Below the pieces are notes generated by a model, which did no database searches, was not told the origin of the DNA, and was given only the letters and a program-made list of their open reading frames with translations. DNA of 64,000 nt from Dichotomocladium elegans (taxonomy: Eukaryota > Mucoromycota > Mucoromycetes > Mucorales > Lichtheimiaceae), in the NCBI GenBank assembly GCA_025716815.1, contig JAIXMN010000002.1, positions 186,001-250,000 on the forward strand. Reading direction: 5' to 3'. Both the position numbers and the translations under genes were made by a program. Positions 12,801 through 28,388 of this stretch are shown here, one piece after another. How positions within the stretch are numbered: position 1 is the stretch's first letter; each line of letters begins with the position of its first letter.

Positions 12801-15140
12801 ACCAGCCTTTATAGTTCATACCAATGGGAGTGCAATTACAGGAGCAATATCAACCCCCTTAAGGTTCAAGGATACCTGAGCTTTCAAGTATCTCGTAAAC
12901 TTGCGTTTAACACGTTTAAACTTCTTCTATATTTACGAGGGCTTTGAGAATCTGACACTGGTACCACAGCTCTCAGTCTTTGTCTTTCTTTTATGATATT
13001 CTGTCGCTTTGGGTAGCGGTGGCATAAGTGCGAGAGAGTGTGTGTGTAAAATGAATTTTTTTGTGGCTCTGTGATGAGGCATCTTCTACAACTCCACTGC
13101 TTTTTCATCCTTATAACTTCACACCATGGACACAAAATAATTCTAACAAAGTGATCTTTTTGTACCATATCACTGCGCACATCTATACTTGCTTAAAACT
13201 ATAGAACAGTGCATTGAGGGAATTTATAGCCCCCAAAGCTAGCGAATCAGGTAAAATATACCTGAACAAAGCTGGTTGGACGCGATGCTCAAGTGGAGGG
13301 TGGAAAGCCTTCACAGATATTTCGGATCAATTTACTGAATCCCAGCCTTATCTGCGAAGACCTCGATAAGTTTACCATGCTGTTTTAAAGACAATTCTAA
13401 GAAAGTAGTTTCATTCTTTATATATCAAATATCATATCTACCTTGTTGATATTAATAAAAAGGCCTCTTTTCGAATATTTATACCAACCTCTGAAAAATC
13501 CCAATATTTGGGACTATCATAAATGAACAGATTATTCCGGCCGATGTTGGAAATACGCTGGTTGCACGCGTGTGTTACTCCGCAGTTGCAACGATTCACG
13601 AGTGAAGCTATGAGATATGTATCCGCTGGGCTAATCAGCGAATGCAGCAGGATGGAAATGAAGATATGTAGACGAAGCGTGACACAATTTCATGGGCAGG
13701 GCTGAATCGACAATGTATCTCTCCATGTGGATCTCCTCAAAAGAAGGCCAGGCTTTGTCTTTTCGGTGTAACCAACGGAGAGGCGCTTCGATGCGCATTC
13801 TAAAACGAATATTCGCATGAGTACACTCAGAGTTGAGATATATAGATCTTGCGCTCGGCCACCTTGTGGAGCTCGTACAAACTTTATTTTACGTTGATGG
13901 GCGTGGCTTGTACGTACATGAGTTCAATCATCCAGGTTCCTACGGCTTCTCATCCCGGCACTGGACAAAGCTTCCGAGGAATGGGCTAGAAAAGCAGCTC
14001 CATCTGCTCTATGTAAAAATAGACGTTTTATGCACGTGCCAGGCACCCTCCTCCACTGTGTATATGTAGACAACACGTATGGACCCATGAACAATGCGGC
14101 TAGGAATCGACAAATAAATAAAATCTTCTCAGAACAGCCATTATGGATTGCGAACCAGCTGTGCCTATGGAAGAGGACCTCCAAAAATCCCCTTCCATTC
14201 AGTCGGGACCAATGCGCGGAAAGCGGGGGTGTCCTGCGGATATAGACACGGAAGTACAATGGCTCTCCTAGTAGCCGGGAAATGACAATGTCTCTTTCGG
14301 CCGGAGGTTCCCAGACTTTTTTTTCTTTGGGCAAAAAAAAAGAAGAACCACCACGGCGGCGGCGGCGCGCATTCGTGTTTCATCGGTGTTACTCACGTAA
14401 GGTTGGAGTTGACCTATTCTTTTTGTAAAACCGAAGGAAACAAACGGAGAGAATTAAAACATGTTTTCTAGGAAGACGTCGGATTCTGATGGGGGTGAAT
14501 CCCTCCGTCGTGCCTCAGTATAGCAATTTGCCTATCTTGACTTTGCAAAACTCTATCCTTTTACCTTGTTCCAGGGCAGATTACTCAGCAAACATGCACA
14601 TACATGCGGGCATGCTCTAAGCCGAGCCTATCCCCAGACAAAGACTGGGCCTGGACAGGCCATTGGGCATTGAAAGGAATGAGCGATGAAGGTATTACAG
14701 GGCGCACGCCCTGCGGGCTCTTTTCTTCTCGAGTTACACGAGACAATGTGATCACAAACACCATCATCGCAGGAGGGAGCGGTTGTTCATGTGCGCGCAG
14801 TGGAGCAATGCAAAAAGTCTCTGGCAAAAAGAACGTTCAAAATTAGAAAGGGTCTGTTTTAACGACTTGACATGGATAGAGCGGCTTTAGCTTCTAGGCT
14901 TCCATCGCATCATCCCCCAAGCCGCCCAATACCAGAATTTCGTTCCGCATGATTCCCATATGTTGTATTCTGCTCCCTCACTTCTGCATTTCACGGATGG
15001 AGGAAGCAGATGTGACAAATAAGGTAGACAAGCAGACAGATAGAAGGGTGGGGGAACAGGCAGGTTCGCAACACATTACACAAACTTCTTTTTGTTTTTT
15101 AAAAGAAACGGAAAACGAGGCTTGGATCCCAGAGCAAAAG
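9864..15140. other. 5.3-kb stretch without supportable genes
   Basis: I looked on both strands for domain motifs and spliceable exon series and found none. Open frames of 60-141 codons (for example 10833-11258 plus and 13924-14334 minus) have low-complexity or implausible translations. The first part must contain the MFS promoter (a TATATA-like stretch near 9952-9963 on the minus strand) and the last part the protease promoter. It could hold long non-coding transcripts or very decayed repeats. Confidence 0.4.
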
Positions 15141-15150
15141 CATATAAAAT
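15141..15150 (+). promoter_or_regulatory. TATA box of protease gene
   Basis: The sequence CATATAAAAT lies 55 bases before the ATG at 15205, a normal distance for a TATA element with a short leader in fungi. Confidence 0.5.
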
Positions 15151-15204
15151 GGAGGCCACCTTCGCTACTGCAAGCCCACCAACAACCATACCCAGAGAAA
15201 TATC

Positions 15205-16807
15205 ATGCTTTCACTGAGCAAGTTTGTACCGGCTATCTTGGCATTGACCTGCGCTCAATTTGCTGCTGCTGCTCCGGGATCGCTTTCTTTCGTCAGGCGC
15301 GCCAACGATCTTATCCGCATTCCGCTCAACAGAGATAATGACACCGGCCTCGTGAGTATCATGCATGTTCATGGAGGTTTCCTGAATCGATATTGACTAT
15401 GACCCGCCTCTGCCAATATTATTAGTATACCGTGGATATTAAGTTTGGTTGGTATCGTGCGGATCCTTGATACTCCAGTAGAGACTAACGTTGATTCTCT
15501 GCTGAAAAGGTTCAGGAGAAGTAGTTCAGACTCTTCCCCTTGTCATCGACTCCGGGTCCGACTTCACCTGGGTGCCTGGTGTTAGGGTAAGCTGCATTGG
15601 CAAAGCACCGTAACGCCACGCCGCACCATGCGAATCAAGCGTCTGACATACGCCATATAGTGTACATCTGCAAAGTGTCCTGGTGTTGATACTTTCTACG
15701 ATCCCAGCATTTCTTCATCCTCAAAGGATCTTAACAAGAAGGAGGTGGTGGAATTCGACCAAGGGTTTGTCATCACCGATTTATACAGTGTGGGTTTCTT
15801 TTTTTTTGTTTCAATGATTATGGCATCTTTCTTGTTCATTGCTAATACCAATTTGGTATAGGATGACATTTGCTTTGCTGGTACTACCGGGGGCACTGTA
15901 GAGCTGGATGACTTTGTGTTCGGCTCAGCTTGCGTTATTGATGGCTTTACTGCCGATCCCACACGTATGTAACAACACTCAGCCATTTCTAAAAAAAAAA
16001 AAAGATACTAATCAGTCGGCGAACAACAACAGATGGCCGTCTTGGCTTAGCCGAGGGTTCGTTGATCGAAGCCATTTCAAGATTAGGCGCTTCTGATCTT
16101 GATAGCTGTAAGTTGACGGCTGATGTGTTCGTGCGGAACGGTACCCGTGGTGGCTCACGTGAATATCCATAGACTGGAAACGCCAATATACTCGCGACCC
16201 ACCCTTCAGCCGGGGACCTAAGCCCTATCGGACTAATCTGAGACGACGCGACAACGATGCTGCCTCGGAGCTCGTCCTTGGCATTGACCCCGACTTCATC
16301 AGAGGCAAGATCAGCTATCTTCCTCTGGTATGTGAGGACGAAATCCCAGCCAATCAGAGCATCTTCTGGAAGACAAAGCTCTCCACTGTCAAGTTTAACG
16401 GCAATGCGTTGGTACAATCTCTGGATGCGATTGTCAGCTTTGAGAACGGTATCAACCATATCGTTGCCCCCGGTAATTATTCACAAAGGATTTACGACCT
16501 CATTGGCACGCCAAAGATCCGTGACAATGTCTTCGACTGTGTGGACGTCCACCAGGCTGGCAACCTCATGTTTAACTTCCCCAACCTGAAGCGGCTTACC
16601 GTTCCCTCAACCGTGTGGTCCAGAGAGCTCGGAAACGGCTGGTGCGAAGCCCTCATTGTCCCAAGCACGAAAGGAGAAAGCGAAACATGGGTTCTCGGCA
16701 CGCTCGTCACTGATCAGTTCGTCGAGATATTTGATAGAACGAATTTACAATACGGCCTGGCAGCTCCCACCGCCTTTGATGCGGAGGCAACAATCACAGA
16801 TATCTAA
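15205..16807 (+). CDS. Secreted pepsin-family (A1) aspartic-protease homologue with atypical second active site
   Basis: The N-terminus is a clear signal peptide (MLSLSKFVPAILALTCAQFA, then alanines), followed by a pro-region-like segment. Exon 2 starts YTVDIKFG. The first catalytic loop is present as LPLVIDSGSDFTWVPG (D-S-G). The flap region reads CFAGTTGGTVELDDFVFG, without the usual Tyr-Gly. The second lobe has LVLGIDPDFIRGKISYLPL and, where pepsins have A-I-V-D-T-G-T-S, reads AIVSFENGINHIVAP, so the second catalytic Asp is not there. The C-terminus has ETWVLGTLVTDQFVEIFDR, the usual exosite/last-strand motif. Five or six short introns; the last exon (about 16170-16807) is long. Polyadenylation-like AATAAA lies near 16929. 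It may be a catalytically weakened or non-proteolytic secreted homologue. Confidence 0.88.
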
Positions 16808-17060
16808 ACTTATGCATCCCCCCCCCGTTCGTTCCACAGCACACAAACACACAATGGTGCAACCCATCTTCCTCGTCCCAGTTGTAGATTTCATAACCAA
16901 CCCAATGGATTTATTCTACCATCGCGATAAATAAAACTTAATAATCCTCTGTTGTCATTAATGTGTACTAGACCAAAGTGCGAGCCTATCGCCCATCTCG
17001 CATTTTTAGCACTGTCAACAATTCATGCGTATTAAAGCTCCTCCTCCTCTCCATCCGTTT

Positions 17061-17794
17061 CTAAATATACATCCTCCCACAGTATTTCCACCCCAAATAT
17101 TCGAGCAGGTCGTGTACTACACACAACAGCTTCCACCCCAGTTCAATCAACCGCAACATGATCACAGTATCGTTGGAACCCACTGCATGGGATGACAACT
17201 TGGGCTGCTTGCTCCTGACGACATACGTATGACCAGGCAACGCAGTCATGTGATACCCGCCCCGATGCATTCCAAGCTATCAATAGAAGAGCGCTGAGTA
17301 TTTACCGACATTTTCAACTTCCATCATGTACGTAGCTACGGTGCTTACTCGCAGCACGAACGAATTTGAGGTGATCTTTTGCAAAGGATGCGTATCGGGA
17401 ATATAGACAGATGCCATCAGAACAAACATTTCTAGACTTACCCTGCTCCGCAGCGTTGTTGTTTTCCTGTAGTGTCAGCTTGCATCCTCCCCCCTCTCTC
17501 TCTCTCCAGCCCATTTCCTCCTATTAGTCCTGCCTTTATCTCTACGATTCCAATACCAAGAGCTAAGACTCAGCAAACGACTGCATAATGACGTCGTTCC
17601 GCCATGTAGGTCGCGTTCAGTGCACGCTGGATGAACCCCTCTTTTTTCTTTAGCAGAATTACATCTCCTTCGAATGCCCAGGGACCATCGAGTCCCAAAG
17701 CATTTTTCCAATAATGAACTCTTTCCTTGGTAACAATGTTATAGTGCACTCTTTCTTGAAACATCCATGACATAATGGCATTTCGCATGGGGAT
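17061..17794 (-). CDS. Uncharacterised small protein, exon joins uncertain
   Basis: The first exon starts with MRNAIMSWMFQERVHYNIVT (ATG at about 17788) and includes GPWAFEGDVILLKKKEGFIQ, with coding-like composition. The last exon reads LGMHRGGYHMTALPGHTYVV and ends with YLGWKYCGRMYI before a stop near 17061. Between them, donors and acceptors allow two tiny exons (near 17440 and 17370), one of which gives ITSNSFVLR joined directly to LGMHRGG. The exon 1 donor is unresolved because its frame meets a stop near 17570. The alternation of short beta-like segments resembles scaffolds such as tubby/LURP-one proteins, but I cannot assign a family. Its 3' end faces that of the protease gene, and it follows SEC18 in the same direction. 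Confidence 0.4.
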
Positions 17795-17921
17795 TTGTGT
17801 GTGGGAAGGAAATCGTAGAGAAACAAAAGTTTGGCATTTATTTGAACACATGGGCTAGGCATCAAACAATTCAATCATACCAGGACTACCCACTAGTCAG
17901 ATCATCAGCATTCATTCATCA

Positions 17922-21056
<3,135 letters not shown>

Positions 21057-21263
21057 GGCTGGTTTTTTTTTCCTGGATGAGAGTGATAAAGAAAAAACTC
21101 AAAAGCTATTTAAAAGGAGGAGGCAGAGTGTGTGGTGCTGTTGTGCTGCGAGTTTATGGCGTCATTGTTAGACCTAAAGTAGGGATCGGCAAAAATTCAG
21201 AAAAAAAAGGTCGTCAAACGCTCTATCCAATTTTGTGCCTCTTGTTATCTCAAAAACAAACAC

Positions 21264-24200
21264 ATGATGCATCAGACTATCGCAAATGACTCGAAAAGCA
21301 GTGTATCCACTGCAGCTAGTAAAACAAGGTCCTTGGTCGAGAAAGATGGCCCGAGCCGTACGACGTTCTCCTCTGCACACATATGCAGCAGCAAGGAGAC
21401 TTGTCAGGCTGCGGATGCACTACGCCAGCCTGCGTATGAGCCGAGCACAGATACAAAGGTATGCGCTGCATGTAACTCACTGCTCGTACAACGCATATAC
21501 TGATATTAGCGTTGTCTGCGTCTGTTGTGTGACACGCAGGAAGTGAATGAACATGCCGATCTCGACCCAGTTATTATGGCCTTTAACTGGGCATCGGGCA
21601 TGTTGGGCTGTGCTTACTATGCACACGAATTCCGCGAGCTCTGTGTCATGGAAGACATTGCAGAATCCCCCACACTATCTTTTGCGCCTCACCGTAGGGT
21701 CTCCTCCTCCTTTTTGTAGCCCACCAACGCGCAGTGATAATCTTTTCATTCCGCAATGTAGTCTTAGACCAGGTCGCACCACATATTGTTATCTTGGCCA
21801 ACGATAGCGCATTGACTGAATTAGTTCAAAAAGGTACAAATGTCATATCATATTCTTATTTGTTTCGGCCTCAGAAACTAGACCTCCCTATTCTAGATGC
21901 CAATGGTATGCAGCTTGAAAAACTGCCAAACAAAGAGTTTACGTATCATGAAGGGCGTTACAATTTGATCTCGTGGTTCGCCCGGACCCGCAAGCTTTCC
22001 GACCGTTCCTTTTATCCATCATCCATCTCAAGCATCCAAAGCAACTTCGGTGGCGCGACCAATACATACTCAAAGAGCATTTTCTGCAGCGATCCTTATG
22101 ATGGTCAAAGGCGGCAGATATCCCTGGAACTCGCGTGTCTGATCGATCTTGAGAGTCAGGTGTCGGTAAGTATTCATTTGTGCTGACCTCCACCTCCCAT
22201 TCTTCCTCTCTCTGCTATATTGTATAATTTGAAATCTCTGGAGGTTGACAACCATGATTCACTTATGTACTAGGTAGGATGTGCAGGCGCTCTTCTCGTA
22301 TACCTAGCCAAAATAGATGGTTACGCAATCCGAGGGTTCGGAAATACCACCGAAACATCAACTGCGTTGAATCCGTTGCATCTACGATACTTTTCGAGGT
22401 AAATATTTTAAAAGCTTAAATCATTCAAACTTTGCTAAGCCCGTGTGATGTCATGAAGTACGATATGCATGCAAGCTCCAGCAGCGACACAGAGGTTTAT
22501 CAAAGGAAGGGGGTGGCTGGGACGACAAAACGAACGATCGTAACTGAGGTCGCCAATAGGGCTCTTGGTATATTCGAAACCGATCAGCACCCGAATACGC
22601 ATCAGAGAAGAGGCAAGGAAAGTCTTTCACTTTTCGGTAAGATATTTCTGTTGTGCATACGGGGACCTCTGTTTTCCCCACATGATGACTGATCAGAGGG
22701 CTGCTGCATATTTGGCGGAAAAAAAGGACTTTTGAATCACGCTGTGAGCCCTATTGGCCAGCATCTTCTCAAGTCATGGCTCCAGCGCCCGACGCTCGAC
22801 CTCGAAACCATTCGGTTTCGACAACAAAGCATCAGTCGCTTTGTGAGTGCTGGCATTGAAGACCTTACGAAAGAGCTCCGAAGTCACCTAAGACACGTTA
22901 AAAACGTCTCAAGACTTATATCTGCGGTGTCTGAACACTGCGCCACATCCGGGGACTGGCAGCAGTTGTTGCAGGTTCGTTTCGACATCGACATATACAG
23001 ATGGGGAAACTCCTGCGGTTGGTAGAACTTATGCTCATGTCTTTGGGGATAGTTTGTATACCATGGAAGCAAAGTATACGTCATTTTCCAATCGATGGTG
23101 GATCCTATCTTGTACATTCGCCGCAAGGTAGCATTGAAGAAGAAAGACTACGATTTTTTGACTCTATATGAATACACTATTGCGCTATCCATAGATTCTC
23201 TCCGCAATAGACGAGAAGTTATTTCGACGCGTAGGGGATGCTATCAATGAAACTGTAAGCGAGATTCAGTGGCTCTCATTCCCTAATAGATGCATATAAA
23301 ACTTATGTTACCCGTTCGATGAGATTGACTTTGCACAAAGCAAAGCAGAGGGCAGAGTAGTTGTGAAGCAACATGTGGACCCGGTAAGTAATTTACCTTG
23401 ATGACACGCAAATTAATGACGCCCTTGAATAGGAACTGGACCAGTTGAAGGACACATATGCAGGACTCGATTCAGTTCTGGTACGTAATTCTTCCTTGGT
23501 TTATGGTGATGGCTTACATCAATGTGAATTCAAGCTGGAGGTCGCAGAGGAGATCAGCCCTGAGCTTCCACCTGTTCTGCGCGCAATCAGCAATGTGGTG
23601 TATTTCCCTCAGCTCGGATATTTTGTTTCGATAGGCCGGGAGCATGAGGGAATGTTTGAGCACAACATGGGCCTCCCTCCAAGCTTCAGGTTACAGGTAA
23701 GTAGTCATTGGTGGAGTCTGATTAGAAATAGATCCCGAACAACGGCTTACCAGTGCATACACCAGTTTAAAACAGCAGAAACCGCTTATTTCAAAAATGA
23801 TCGTACAAAAGGTAAAAAGAAAGTTCGCGATAGAGGTCTCCGGATCGACTTCAAAAGAGAATCAACCAAGAAGAGATATCAGAATTAGATGATTCTCTTG
23901 GAGATGTCCATGAGATGATTGTGGGTATGATTTCATGACGTCCAACGCGTTGCATAAAGGCACACTCAATGGGAGAGATGACAGATCGGGAAATCGAGCT
24001 GCTGCATGATCTCACTGAGCGGCTGTCGGAGTATTTTCCTCCGTTGTTGGATATGGCCGATGCCTGTGCGGAATTGGACTGGTAAGAACAGTATCCCGTA
24101 GTAGCAGCCAGGATCCTACTCTTGTCCTATCAGTGGCATAAACAACAGTATAGTCTCTTGGCACTAGCTCATGTAGCACGGCTCCACAACTACGTACAGC

Positions 24201-25749
24201 CAGAGCTTACTCTCGACAACCGCGTTGAAATTACACAAGGAAGGTGAGTTCGGTTTTTTTGGAAACCGTGTACACGTGAGCTACATGAACCGAGCCCGTC
24301 GAGAACTTTTAGACATCCGCTCCATGAACTGACGGTGGATGTGTTTATCCCCAATGACACAATTCTTGTCGGTGGTCTCGGTCTCAGACCCTCAGAGCAA
24401 ACTGAAGGATCGAGGATGACCGTGTCGGCAGACGGAGAAAGAGATGACGAGGATACGATTCGCGCAAGCGTTGCTCTCTTAACCGGTGCTAATTTTTCAG
24501 GAAAGAGTGTCTATGTCAGACAGGCAAGTCAGTATGCTAACGATAATACATGTTAGATTTTGATTTTTTTTAATCCCGTCAAAGGTTGCCCTGATTGTAT
24601 ATATGGCACACATCGGAAGGTAGCGAGTCATGAAAACGTGCATGTCCACCCCCAGAAGAAAAAGAACCGGACCAATAGTTCTATGTTATCTTTAGCTTCG
24701 TTCCTGCAAGTCGGGCCATCATTGGACTGACAGACAAAATGTTTACGTGCGTTCAGGCTGCTGAGACAGTATCCAAGGTAATATGGGCATTACGGCATCG
24801 TCTCCGTAACTCACTTTTCCGTCCTCAAACACGTTCGCTCTCTCTCTTCTCTCTTAAGCCAATGAGTGCGTTTGCTCTGGATATAGAGCAATTGTCACAG
24901 GCTATTCATCATGCGACCGAACGCAGCCTGGTCGTCATTGATGAGTTTGGAAGCGTATGTTCTTTTTCCACTTTTTAGAGCCACAGTATATATTTACTCG
25001 ATGCTAATACCAACCGCTTTTTGCCAGGGTACAGACATCATGGATGGAGCAGCGCTCTTGTGTGCGACAATCGAATACCTTTTAGCAAAAGAAGCAAAGT
25101 GTCCCAAAGTGCTCGCAATTACTCACTTTCACGGTAGGTAGGCTGCCAAAGCTTCGCTTTGTCTCTCCTCTGCAAATCATCTAACTTTTTAACAAACGGA
25201 TGATCACCGCGCCCCTTTGCTAAAAAAAAAAAAACAAAACAAAAAAAGACCTGCTCGCCCAAAAGCTTATTTCATCCGACGATCCTCGTATCAGCCTTCT
25301 CACAATGGAAATTCTCAGCCAAGCTCACAGAGTAGGCATGCCGAACTGTACGAAGAGCAGCAGCAGCAGCAGCAGCAGCAGTACGCAAGTGGACGAGGTT
25401 GTCTTTCTATACCGCGTTGCTCCCGGCACCCAGGCTACCAATTCGTACGGCGCATGGTGTGCAAGCATAGCGGGTGTGCCTCCTGCTATCGTCCGCCGCG
25501 GTAAAGATATTTTTTTGTCCCATTATAAAGTGAGCCTGCCATTTAATTTCCTAAATGCCTGCTGTAGCGCTCCAGCTATCGCATCTTATCGACAATAACC
25601 TTCCCATCAAACCCGAGTACAGCCATGCCGAACAAACCCTGTTGGACAATATCGAATCTGCGGTCCAGACATTTCTCGGAACCTCCATCGCAGCAGAAAA
25701 TATCAAAAGTCTCCGGGAACTGGTCCGACGCGTGAATGAGATGATCTGA
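21264..25749 (+). CDS. MSH5: Meiotic MutS homologue Msh5
   Basis: Partner of Msh4 in the MutSgamma clamp that stabilises crossover intermediates in meiosis. The first exon is Ser-rich, and then come GCAYYAHEFRELCVMEDIA and DQVAPHIVILANDSALTELV. MutS domain II/III follows (LELACLIDLESQVS, VGCAGALLVYL) and the core/lever region reads GLLNHAVSPIGQHLLKSWLQ. The ATPase domain has Walker A TGANFSGKSVYVRQ, FVPASRAIIGLTDKMFTCVQ, MSAFALDIEQLSQA and Walker B SLVVIDEFGSGTDIMDGAAL. The next exons give ITHFHDLLAQKL and SYGAWCASIAGVPPAIVRRG, and the C-terminus ends at 25749. The absence of mismatch-binding domain I and the SGKS P-loop fit Msh5. About 15 introns. The start at 21264 leads directly, through a 68-base or similar intron, into conserved sequence; no in-frame Met nearer is better. 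It lies 107 bases from the convergent NOC2 stop. Confidence 0.93.
25354..25381 (+). repeat. (AGC)n trinucleotide repeat within MSH5
   Basis: About nine tandem AGC units read in frame as a run of ten serines between the TMEILSQAHRVG and TQVDEVVFLYRVAPG segments of the MutS ATPase domain. Length polymorphism is likely. Confidence 0.9.
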
Positions 25750-25855
25750 TATTATTCGAGCTGCATATGGGGAAATACAGGAGAAATGCGTGCATAAAAC
25801 GTGTGTGCGTGGATGGAAATAATATAAATACAAAAACAAGAGCTGTCCATTTCTA

Positions 25856-28241
25856 TTATCGGCTTCGGCTCGCCAAGAAGCTTCCAAAAGGCGTTGTCTG
25901 GAAGTCTGTGTTGCGGAGGAATGCCGAGGCCTCATCCAGCTTGTTGGAACTGAATTCGACAGAGGAGCGCTTCTGTTCAATATAGTTCTTGTGCGTCTCA
26001 AACTAGATTTACCAACACGTGATCAGTAGATGATCCATCATCGTTCGTTATGATAACTAATCACCTTTTCAATAAGCGTTTTCAGCGGTCTCGCAAAACG
26101 CGTTCCTTTCAGCGCCCGGTGCTCCTCCTTGAGCTGCAATAAACCTCCTCAGTAACCAGCTTTACTCAGCAAAACCATGTATATATATTTCGTTTACCTT
26201 GCTCAACACTGGGATAGCAAGCTCCGGGAAAGCGATGGAAAGACCAAAGCATGCGTAATATTCGATCACAGTGTCGTAGAACACTTTAAATTTGGCATCC
26301 TGAGGTTGAGAGATATGCATAAATAGACGCCTAAACGAGAACAGGAATGGGGCATATGCAGAGAAAACGTACCTCATATAGCTTAGAGTGAGAATACTCA
26401 GTTGGGGTCTTGAGATGGAGTGACCAATCGAAAGGCTCAAGATCCTTTTTGTCTGATACCTTGTTGCCGGGAACAATGGTAAAAAAGTCAAAGATGAATG
26501 GTGCCAGGGGAATAAAGTAGCCTGACATATCAATGAGGCCAATCAGCGATCGAATGATATGGACACGAAGCGGCTGGAATTGGGCAACAGGGTTAAGACT
26601 ATGTAGAAGATGAATCAGCTATTGCAAATAAGCTTCATCCTCAATCATCCATACCGTAGCGTATTGAGCGCAATGTCGACAAAAGGCTGCAACACCGGTA
26701 AACCTACAGACCCAACCGTTGGACTGCATGTAGCACCGATTATGCCAGCCCAAAAGTCCAAGCAATTCACAAACTGCCAAGAATATACCGACTTGATACT
26801 TTCAGGCGTGTTGGACTTTCTGGCCGTCTTGAGATGAGACGCTAGCTGGCTAACATATACACTGGCGTGCTGCGCACCCTGCTTGGGATCGATGGTATAG
26901 ACCTCGATGCTATCCTCCAGCATTTGCTCCAGACGTGCTTGATTGGACTCGGTCAGCCTGGTTGCATGCTTTGCAAAAATTAGGTACATGCCCTTGAGGC
27001 AGTGAGGTAGATAGCTATGCTTTTCCGTATCGATCGCAGACGTTGCGAACGCTTTCAAAGCCTTGCCACATACGGCGCGAGTCTCGGATGAGAGCGCATT
27101 GTCCGACCAGCGGTCCAGCAACACCCGGAGGTACTCACGTGCGGTCTTGGGGAAACAACCAAAGTAGGACGCACATGGCTCAAGGTGGTTAAGGATATAC
27201 TGAACCATGTCATCCTGATCAAGGTCGCGAAGGAACCGTACGCAATTGTTCAGGAAAAGCTGGACAACCTTTTCAAGACGACGCCAGTTCTTGGTCTTGG
27301 CCGGATGCTTGGCCTTTTTCGTCAGGACAATGTGCTGGCTAAGAATTGGGTAGGCTGACTTGACCGTCAGCTTGACGATCTTGCTATACACTACAGGTTC
27401 GAGAGAGATAGCCTTGAGTATGCCATTTCAGCCAATCACATACGTGTATTTCCTCACCTTTATGCTTGTCGACACGATACGTAAACTCAGTCTCCTCTTC
27501 CGAGCGGGCAATGGACCGGAACGCAAGCAGTAGCTGCTTCAGTGCCTCTGGTGATTTTTTATTTGCTTCATCGGCCCATCTCGACAGCATCTCGTTCGTC
27601 ACCGCCGTAGAATTATCTTCATGTTCGTCCATTTCCTCATCCGACTCCTCTAATTGATTTTCATCCCCCTCGGACATCTCGTCGTCTTCTTCTTCTTCGT
27701 CGTCGTCGCTTTCGTCCATGCTCTTGACAGTCTCCTGCTTGGTATCAATGTCCTCGTCTAGATCCTCTTCTTCGTCTTCCACAGCCTCAAACTGATCCAG
27801 CGCGTTGAGATCGGATTCGAGATCATTGTCGAGATCAAGGTTTTCTTCGCTGCCGATCTGAAAATTGCAAAAGTACTCGTCTGTGTTCGCGTTTTGATCG
27901 AAGCTGCGTAAAAAAAAAGAAGATCGATCAAAGATCCGCACGTTCGCATAGATGATTCCCGCCCCTTACCCGTCTTGGTTTTCTCCTTGTTGCTGTTGTT
28001 GTTCGCCAGCCTTAGTGACGCCTAAAGCATCCCATATAGTCAGTCTATAATGGACCAAGTGGGCCGATCGCGGGCTAATCAATTACAAACTTTTCTCGTT
28101 TTCTTTTCCTCGCGCAGCACGGCGTTCTTTTCTTCTTTGAATTTGCTTCTTGACCTTCGAATTTTCACGTCTCCGCTCGATCGTCTGCTTAAGCTTGGTG
28201 CGCTGGAATTTGATCGTCGACTTTTTGAGCTTTGTTCCCAT
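25856..28241 (-). CDS. NOC2: Nucleolar complex protein 2 (Noc2)
   Basis: Pre-60S ribosome export and maturation factor that pairs with Noc1 in the nucleolus and Noc3 in the nucleoplasm. Exon 1 from the ATG at 28241 is strongly basic (MGTKLKKSTIKFQRTKLKQT, then RRRENSKVKKQ), as expected for nucleolar targeting. It is followed by a very acidic region of alternating Asp/Glu and Ser (about 27600-27800) and by an exon ending near VCDWLKWHTQGYLSR. The conserved Noc2 domain reads AYPILSQHIVLTKKAKH, NWRRLEKVVQLFLNNCVRFL, ASYFGCFPKTAREYLRVLLD, SYLPHCLKGMYLIFAKHATR, SVYSWQFVNCLDFWAGII and GYFIPLAPFIFDFF. The final exon ends with TTPFGSFLASRSR at 25856. Six to eight introns. The acidic repeat explains the antisense open frame at the same place. 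Confidence 0.93.
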
Positions 28242-28388
28242 GTTATGCAATTATCAAAGGATCAACCACTTTTTTTTTTCGGAGGAGGAGTGGAGCGGAC
28301 AAGAAAAGTGAGAAAAAATTATCAAGCCACGAGGGAAGCGGTGGTGTTGGGAGTGGGGAAGAAGGGCGGACTTCTGTTTATTATTTTT

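Noticed and set aside
13924..14334. 136-codon minus-strand open frame
   Set aside because: Unstructured composition and no homologous motif; likely chance.
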